Below are positions 56,661 through 64,000 of a stretch of 64,000 nucleotides of DNA, piece after piece. The stretch comes from Dasypus novemcinctus (Eukaryota > Chordata > Mammalia > Cingulata > Dasypodidae), in assembly GCF_030445035.2 (NCBI RefSeq), contig NC_080704.1, positions 22,734,499 through 22,798,498 on the forward strand. Direction: 5' to 3'. Each line of letters starts with the position of its first letter. Positions within the stretch are counted from its first letter, which is position 1. The translations under genes and the position numbers were made by a program. The notes under the pieces are model-generated. The model was not told the DNA's origin. It did not search any database and was given only the letters and a program-made list of their open reading frames with translations.

Positions 56661-58180
56661 CAACAACATAAAACTCCTAGAAGAAAATGTAGGAAAACAT
56701 CTTCAAGATCTTGTGGTAGGTGGTAGTTTCTTAAACCTTACAACCAAAGCACAAACAACAAAAGAAAAAATAGATAAATGGGATCTCCTTAAAATGAAAC
56801 ACTTTTGCACCTCAAAAGTCTTTGTCAAAAGGGAGAAAAGGCAGCTGACTCAATGGGAGAAAATACTTGACAATCACATATCCAATAAGGGTTTAATATC
56901 TATGCTATACAGATTATATGACTTAATAATAAAAAGACAAATTAGTTGATTAAAAATGTGCAAAAGACTTGAAAAGACAATTGTCCAAAGAAGATATACA
57001 AATGGCAAAGAAACACATGAAAAAATGTTCAACATCACTAGTGATTAGGGAAATGCAAATCAAAACTATAATTAGGTATCGTTTCACACCCATTAGACTG
57101 GCCGCTATTAAAAAGTCATAAAACTGTAAATGTTGGAGAATATGTGGAGAGACAGGAACACTTATTCACTGTTGGTTGGAGTGTAGAATGGTACAGCCAC
57201 TGTGGAGGCCTGTTTGACAGTTCCTAAGGAAGTTGAATATAGATTTGCCACATGACTCTGCAATACCATTACTAGGTATGGTACCCAGAAGAACTGAGAG
57301 CAGTGACACGAACAGACATCTGCACACTGATGTTCATAGCCATGTTATTTGTGCAAGCTAAAAGTTGGAAACAACCAAGTGTCCATCAACTGATGAACAG
57401 ATGATAAACAAACTGTGGAGTATACACACAATAGAATATTATGCAGCAGTAAGAAGAAATGAAGTCATGAAACGTATGATAACATGGATGAAGCTGGAGG
57501 ACATTATGTTGAGTGAAGCAAGCCAGACACGAAAGGACAAATACTGTGTGACGGCGCTATTGTGAACTAAATATACTATGTAAAACTCATGGAGTTAATA
57601 ATTAGAATATAGGTCACCAGAAAATAGAAGGATGAGAAGGACGGTAGAGAATGGAAAGCTGAGGGTTAATCTGTGCAGAATTGGTAAAAAGGTTGTTTTT
57701 AAATATTTGGAAATGAAAGAAATGGAGAAAGCATATCATGGTGTTTGTAACTAGCGGTGTTATTGTATGTCTATGACAATGGTTGAAAGGGAAAGTTTAA
57801 GGTCATGTATATTACTACAAGGAAAGCTAAAAACTGTAACATGGGACTGTATAAGATAGTACAACCCCATTTAACCCACCAATATGGGTGATATTGCATA
57901 TATAAGCCTGTTTTTACAAAAAAATAAATACAAATATGCTAGAGAGAAGGAAAAAGAATAGCTGATATGTACGGCAGGTGAGGCATAGAGAGATTCAGAG
58001 GTGATGAGTTTTGTTTGTATGCTTGTTTTTTGTTTTCTATTATTATTAGAATAATGAAAGTGCTCTGGGAATGATCGGGGTGATGAATGCACAAGCATGT
58101 GATTACACCAAATACCAATGATTGTACTCTTTGGATGGATTTATGCTTTTTTAATATGTATCAATACAATTGAAAAAATA
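56661..58180 (+). mobile_element. older L1, ORF2 C-terminal region and 3' UTR
   Basis: Right after the young tail, ORF2 resumes with [15 protein letters not shown]-type sequence, KWDLLKMKHFCTSKVF, then 'caaaactataattaggtatc', and later PSTDEQMINKLW and IEYYAAVRRN. A 3' UTR of about 0.6 kb ends near 58180. There are multiple frameshifts. It is probably the 3' half of the L1 whose ORF1 and endonuclease pieces lie at 48.7-49.9 kb. Confidence 0.85.
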
Positions 58181-58183
58181 TTG

Positions 58184-58310
58184 TAGGGGCGTGGGTGAAG
58201 CTCAGTAGTTGAGGGCCTCCTTCTCACGTATGAGGTCCTGGGTTCAATCTCCAGAACCTCCTTAAAAAAAAAATTATAGGCCCTGCTAAAACAAACAAAA
58301 AAAAGGTGTT
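58184..58310 (+). mobile_element. short tRNA-derived SINE
   Basis: GGGTGAAGCTCAGTAGTTGA and GGTTCAATCTCCAGAACC with an A-rich tail, same type as 14800-14897 and 32268-32410. Confidence 0.75.
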
Positions 58311-58727
58311 CGAAAATATTTCCTCTAAGTTATCACTCTTGCTTTATTTGAATATGAAGACAGAGGACAATATTGGGACTATATTTATCTTTTCTCCATT
58401 CCATCTTACTAGTGGGATCAGGAAAAACCTTTTCCATTGTTGCAAAAATTTTCCCAAAAATATGACCACAATTCAATGTTGTCACTATTAATGCACTTTT
58501 TCTTAGGTTAGAAAAAGGAAATATATCATTTTCAACATTCAATTTTTTAAATTGAAGATAGTCTTCAATTTATTTTTAAAAAATCTTACATCCAAATAAA
58601 ATTTTCTAGAATGATCACTGATATTTAAATCATGTATCATTTTACATGTTTTGTCATATGCTTAGACATTTTGTATTTGAAATGTATTAACTTTATATTT
58701 CACTGACATTATGTAATCAATTAAAAA
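58311..58727. other. AT-rich intergenic sequence
   Basis: No recognised feature. Confidence 0.3.
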
Positions 58728-59070
58728 AAAGATTTATTTACTTATTTCTCCCTCCCCCTTTGTTTTGCACAAAAGGAACAGTTTTCTGTTCCTTGTGTGA
58801 TCGTTTTCTTCTTAGGAGGCACTGGGAACCGAACCTGGGACCTCCCATATGGGAGGAAGGAGCCCAATGGCTTGAGCCACCTCTGCTCCTGCTTGCTGTT
58901 TCTCATTGTGTTATCATGTTGCGTCAGCTCGCAGCACTAGCCGTCGTGCCAGCTTGCTGTTGTGTCGGCTTGCTGTCTTGCTAATCTTCTTTAGGAGGCA
59001 CCAGGAACCTAACCTAGGAACTCCCATGTGGCATGCCGACACCCAACTGCTTGAGCCACACCTGCTTCCC
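58728..59070 (-). mobile_element. dimeric DAS-type SINE, inverted
   Basis: Minus-strand heads lie at about 58815-58885 and 58990-59065. TAATCAATT is present at both flanks. Older subfamily. Confidence 0.85.
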
Positions 59071-59528
59071 TATTTAATCAATTTTGAACTTTCCTGAAAT
59101 ACTGAAAGACCCATTTGGTGGTTTTGTTCTGGTAGTGCAATGACTAGACATAAAATAGTATGAGTATTCTGCCATGAGAAAGTTATTTTCCGTGGAAGCT
59201 TGGAATGCAATTATATCCTTATTCCTTTGTTCTGATTTCATATTTGCTAAGAAAGCTTCTGATCAATAATTTGCATTTCCGGGTAATTTGAAACAAGTGT
59301 GTTTATTGTAAGTGGCAAAGAGAATATTTTGGTTGCTGTAAATGTTTATTTCCCTGTTTTGTTTTATTCATTATGTCTTTTGAGAGTTTTATTAGTGTGT
59401 CAATGCAAATTTTTTAGCGTGCATTAACAAAATTTAATATCTGGCTCTATGAAGGTGAAGAGTGACTATGGTAAATATTGCCACTCCTTGTGGAACTGTC
59501 TGAGGGGCCAGGTGTTTCTTTAGGTAAC
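59071..59528. other. AT-rich intergenic sequence
   Basis: No recognised repeat or gene. The MLT1-like LTR begins at its right edge. Confidence 0.3.
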
Positions 59529-60019
59529 TGTGGTTGGCTGAATAACACACCCCAAAGATGTCCATATCCATGAATATATTACCTTTCATGGCAAAAAAAA
59601 ATTAATGTTGATAATTTACTTCAAGTGGCTACTCAGTTGACCTTGTGGTGGGGAGATTATCCTGGATTATACAGATGGGCCCAGTCTAATCACAGGAGTC
59701 CTTAAAAGTGGAAGCAGCAGCAGAAGAGAGGGGTCAGAGAGATGCGTGGGAAAAGAACTCGACCTACCATTGCTGGCTTTAAAAATGGAGGAAGGGGGCC
59801 ATGACCCAAGGAATGTGGGTGCTCTGTAAATGCTGGAAAAGGCAAGGAAATAGATTATCCCCTAAAACCTCCAGAAAGGAATGCGGCCCTGCTAACACCT
59901 TGATCTGAGCTCAGTGAGATCCGTATCAGACTTCTGACCTCCAGAACTAAGATAATTGTGTTATTTTAAATCACTACATTTGTGGTAATTTGTTATGGCA
60001 GCAGTAGAAAACAAATATA
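59529..60019 (+). mobile_element. MLT1-like solo LTR (ERVL-MaLR)
   Basis: It starts TGTGGTTGGCTGAATAACAC and is flanked by GTAAC on both sides (59524-59528 and 60020-60024), a 5-bp duplication as expected for an LTR element. It shares 'aaaaatggaggaagggggcc' and 'gctggaaaaggcaaggaaat' with the LTR at 5083-5555. Old and non-coding. Confidence 0.8.
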
Positions 60020-60024
60020 GTAAC

Positions 60025-60850
60025 ATTCTTCTGTTGCCTGGGTATAACACAAGTAGATCTTGAAGCTCTACATCTTATCCTGAATACCCAAATTAATCCC
60101 AGTGGATAAACCCCAAACTCTCATAATACAAAACTACAAAAAAAATGTCACCTGGGAAGGAAAGGGCTAACAGCAAGCTGGAACCCATTCCCTCTCTATC
60201 AGGAGTGAATGACTTCAATCAAATTTCCTTTTAAATATGTTAATGATATTTATTAGCAGAAAGAAAAATGGAAAAGTCCTATCTCTAGGAGGCTTTCAGC
60301 AGTATACACTTGGCCTCTCAAGATAGCTTATTGAAAAACACGGAATTTATGAAGCATGCCTGGCTGGAGAATGAGGGCTAGTCATTTGTGTCACCAATGA
60401 AGAACAGAAGGGGGATGTTGCAAATCCGAAATGACTCCCTTTGTTTGAACAGTGTCTCTGCATACATTGCTCAGAAGGAAACCTGTCCTTAAATATGAAT
60501 ACAAAATGCATCCTGATGGAGAAAAGGGGCATTTTGAGACCCGAGTCTGGTAGTCTCCAAGAAAACTGTTTCACCTGTGCCTGGTGATTGCCTGTGTCCT
60601 TTGATTCATTAATCCTGGTTAGTATCAGGTAAGATCTATGATTTATGAGTCTGAGCTGACAAACCCCTTGGGCTGAGATTATGCATAGAAGTTATTTTGC
60701 ACTCTTACTAACTCAGAAACATTCCTGTTTTAAGTTCTATCAATCCAATTTTACATTTATACTTTGGATAGAATAATTTGATATTGTAAAGGATTAGCCA
60801 TCCTATAAAAATAATCTGATCAAAAGGACATACATGCATTGATTTGATAC
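60025..60850. other. intergenic sequence, low repeat
   Basis: No named repeat or gene recognised; it lies just beyond the candidate poly(A) signal of the next gene. Confidence 0.3.
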
Positions 60851-60856
60851 TTTATT
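60851..60856 (-). terminator. candidate poly(A) signal of a minus-strand gene (RPS6KA3?)
   Basis: AATAAAG on the minus strand, followed by a GT-rich CATGTATGTCC some 20-30 nt later. It lies at the edge of the SINE-free block that extends to the window end. Confidence 0.3.
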
Positions 60857-63800
60857 ATATAAATCTTCATTTCTTTGAAAGATTACAAAATCCAATCTAT
60901 GATAGGAATACAAGCAGTATTGTTCCAGGATTGTTCATGGATACATTTCAAAGAGCTTAGATTACACATTAATAGCATGATTTGAAAATTTCCCAGATTA
61001 GACTCTTAAGTAAAACAATTTAAAGTATTGTATTGAGTGATATTTGATCCTTTATAAGCACGTCTTAATTATGGCAGCAGTGCCAAGCATCTGATGCAAA
61101 TTCACCACCAAAAAAAGGTACAATACATATGAACCCATGACATGGTACCCTGGGCTTCTGGCATGCCTTACTAGAGAGAAACTAGTATAAAGTAAGATCA
61201 TATAGAACAGTAGAAAAATATTTGTGATTTTTTTCTTTTTTAAAAACTGTTTAGATACCCACCCCATTCCCACCCATGGCCAAAAATGCAAAATAATTAC
61301 ACCCCCCCAGGTGTATACCTTCCCTTTTGTTTCGGGTAAGAGTGATGACAAACTTAATAAATGCACATGATTTTAAGAGTAAAAACTCATCCCCTGATCA
61401 TTAAGGTTCTAAAGAATGGCAATACCTTGAAGCCTTTTTTTTCTTTAATTAAAAAGCAAAGCTTTAGATGGTAAACCACACTTAGAGAAACACAAACCCA
61501 AATCTTTATTCTTAAGCCCTCACTTTGTATTTCAAAGTTCTATTTTAAATAAATCAGTTTGAAAAACTCAGGGTACGGTTCATTCAGTACTATCATAACA
61601 GGAGTAAAGAGCTTCACTTCCATTAGATATTAACTAATCTACTTAGAGAGGACTATTTCAGCGACTCTCTTCCCATATACCTTTACATACTGTACTGTAC
61701 TCAAATGCTATGTGCTCTAAAGAGACTTCCTTAAGGTTCATACCTTTGAACTTAGTCTCTAAATTTTCCTCTCCACTAATCTTTATTCAATGTCACATAC
61801 ACTTTGCTAGTTGCTCTGAGAGAAGTCATGGAAATTTAAACAGCTTATCACGCACTTCAAGGTTATATGGCAAAATAACGAGGAAAGTGCCTTAAGAGGT
61901 AGAAGGTAGGCTCTCATCCCAACCCTTGGTATGTCTTGTTATGAACAGTTACAAGACTGGAATCAAAGTGGTATCTGTGAGACTGATAGCAATATCAGGC
62001 TAAGTCAACTCAGTCACTAGACTTGAGAACACAGTCACACTGGACCCAGTTACAAGTCACTAGATCACACAATACAGCAATGTCAAAAACACATAAAACG
62101 TACTGGAGATACAAATTCTTCTTGGCATCCTTATTTGGGTATTATCAATATGCAGATTCTTCACTGGAAAAAGTGGTTAAGTGTGGCTCTGCTGAACACC
62201 ACAGTTCCAAGAAAGTTAATTTCACTCCTTCATTAATTGGTCTCCACCAATGGTCACTTGGGGGGAACCAGCAAAATGTAAGCAATCTAGAGGTAAAAAG
62301 AGGACTATTTTCATTAATTGAAATAAAAAACACTGAGTTAAGTCAATTAATCCATGAATTAAATATGGCTCGAAGTACATGTCCAAATTAAGGTGTCATG
62401 TGGAATTAACCTTTCTGAGGGACAACTCTAGGACTAGATTGGGAACCTCCTAGTTTAAGCACGAAGGGTCAGCCATGGAACCCACTGTACTTGTTAAATC
62501 ACATAAATAAGAGCTTTTCTGACCCTTTCCCTTCCTGAGATATGCCAGTTCCTTCCTAAATCTCAAATGCTCAATACCACCATAAGATATAACTTTCTCT
62601 ATAAAATATAGTAAAGCAAGCTGAAAGATTTTACATCATAATTTTATAAAGGCCAGGAAGTAGAGAATTTCAAAGACATGTTGAGATGTGTATTGTTAGC
62701 CTTCATGGTGATTAAGCCTGTCTATATCAAGACCCCCAAATACTGAATGCTTTTCTACTAACTCTCACCCTAGGCTGGGCTTACCCCAGTTCCTTTTCTA
62801 CCCAACCCATTCTGAAAAGTCTTTCTTGGGCTCAGTGGGCAGAGCACAGCTAACTGGCCAGTCCCACCTCCCATGACATCTCTGGCTCCAACAGAAGCCA
62901 CTTCTTAAAAACAGATGGGAAATGGTTGACCCAAACCCGTTCTTTGGAGCGCACTATGTGTGAAATGTGGAATCCTTGTTGCATATACACCACACCCTCT
63001 CCATATACTCCCTGTCTTTTCCCACATGCCAGTTTCATAAGCATCTCAATTTTATGCCTTGTCAAAATGATTACATTTTTCGAATTTTTGGGTTACTTGT
63101 GAATAAATGAATTTGTAGCAAATCTGTTAAAGCCAACAGTCTATTGTACTTAGAAAGAAGACACCCAGAAGGGGCAGAAATGATTCATAAAAACGAAAAA
63201 ACTTACCTTAACATCACCACTTGAAAAGGAAGATACAAAACAAATAATAGTGTAATCCGTAATGTCCAGTATGTGCTTGGCAATGTTAAATGCAATCTAT
63301 CATTTTGGATATTATTTTGAACTATAAGCTACGAGGAAGTTTGAAAAGAGGCCTGATAGTTTAGTTCCTTCTTTCATAGAGAAAGATCTTTAAGGCTGCA
63401 TTGGAGCCTCCTGGGAGAAGCCCCAGTATCTGGCACTAATTGGTGAAGGGTAGAAGCCTACAAGGGCCTCCATGCCACAACCATAGGGGCCTGGAAGAAC
63501 TGGACTTTGAGAAATTAAAAACGGGCAAGACCGTCATAAGCACATTTAGAGCACACTGTTGGCCAGGTTTGTTCTACTCCAAGTAAAAAGCAATAGGCAC
63601 ACCAGAACCGCAGATGAACTAAATGATGCTCATAAACTGCTTTTTAGGCAGAAAGCCTTCAGTTTTGTGAATATGTAACTTGCTTTTCTCCAGTAAAACT
63701 GACAGAATGGCTTAGGCAAAGTAGGCAATATCTCTGTAAGCAATAAACTTGGTATTCATATACCAGCAGAGGAATACCTAGTTTTGAACTTAGCTGCTGG

Positions 63801-64000
63801 TCAGGTGATAAGGTAAAATGAAGGCAGCACAGTATTATGAGAGAGAGAAAAAAAAAGGAATGGGGGGGAGGGGCAGAGTTAAGGATTCCAGGCTTTGCTT
63901 TGGGTCTCAGGTTCTTGACATGCAACGTGATTTATAAGGATTTATATGTTTACTTCTAGTTCTAAAAGACTATGATGGACAATGCACCTAAGCAATTGTG
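60857..64000 (-). other. possible distal 3' UTR of RPS6KA3
   Basis: 3.1 kb without lineage-specific SINE, L1 or LTR, in contrast to the repeat-packed 44-60 kb region. In human the next gene upstream of EIF1AX on the same strand is RPS6KA3, with a 3' UTR of several kb, about 8 kb from EIF1AX; removing the insertions here leaves a comparable distance. No RPS6KA3 coding sequence was found, and the longest frames (104-122 aa) have no kinase motif, so this is a synteny-based inference only. Confidence 0.35.

Noticed and set aside
49566-58180. One active full-length L1
   Set aside because: Pieces are from at least two ages. The reverse transcriptase core is absent, ORF1 is partial, and the young ORF2 end carries a frame break.
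60857-64000. RPS6KA3 coding exons
   Set aside because: I looked for the C-terminal kinase end on the minus strand and found none; only a synteny-based 3' UTR inference is left.
1-64000. CRISPR arrays, bacterial operons, phage
   Set aside because: The sequence is vertebrate nuclear DNA with spliced genes and SINE/L1/LTR repeats; no such structures exist here.

Overview
The window is mammalian nuclear DNA, most likely the X chromosome of an armadillo-type xenarthran. More than fifteen copies of the tRNA-derived DAS-SINE family known from Dasypus are scattered through it, and the gene order MAP7D2 (first exon) - EIF1AX - (probable RPS6KA3 3' UTR) matches human Xp22.12. Only about 490 bases are protein coding; the rest is introns, UTRs, promoters and layered repeats.

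Layout. 1-19.0 kb: probable intron 1 of MAP7D2 (minus strand), filled with SINEs, L1 pieces, MaLR LTRs and old DNA transposons, with a GC-rich block at 3.6-4.85 kb and a 5'-truncated MRPL46 retrocopy at 17.05 kb fused to a SINE fragment. 18.35-19.75 kb: CpG island with MAP7D2 exon 1. 19.75-24.6 kb: intergenic, with antisense L1 and hAT relics. 24.6-43.5 kb: EIF1AX on the minus strand, all seven coding exons readable with correct splice sites (435 nt including the stop), a probable ~3.75 kb SINE-free 3' UTR, and a CpG-island promoter. A dead PTGES3 retrocopy sits antisense in intron 1. 43.8-60.8 kb: intergenic and mostly mobile DNA. From 60.85 kb: low-repeat sequence that may be the distal 3' UTR of RPS6KA3 (minus strand).

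The most striking object is at 49.93-56.66 kb. Two young, 3'-intact L1 copies lie head to head and form a palindrome with ~3.0 kb arms and a 655-bp spacer. The arms pair with no offset along their whole length, yet end in different A-rich tails. The pair is nested in an older L1 that lacks about 2-2.5 kb at the insertion point. The region downstream of the L1 ORF2 stop is ~2.75 kb, far longer than in other L1 families I know. A symmetric (two-tail) version of twin priming would explain this, but an assembly fold-back must be excluded.

Functionally, EIF1AX (translation start-site scanning factor eIF1A) is a housekeeping gene with a CpG promoter, and MAP7D2 (microtubule-associated) begins in the next CpG island downstream. 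Repeat family names are from memory and homology by eye; no database search was possible. Boundaries of repeats and UTRs are approximate, while the EIF1AX coding exon boundaries are exact readings of the sequence.
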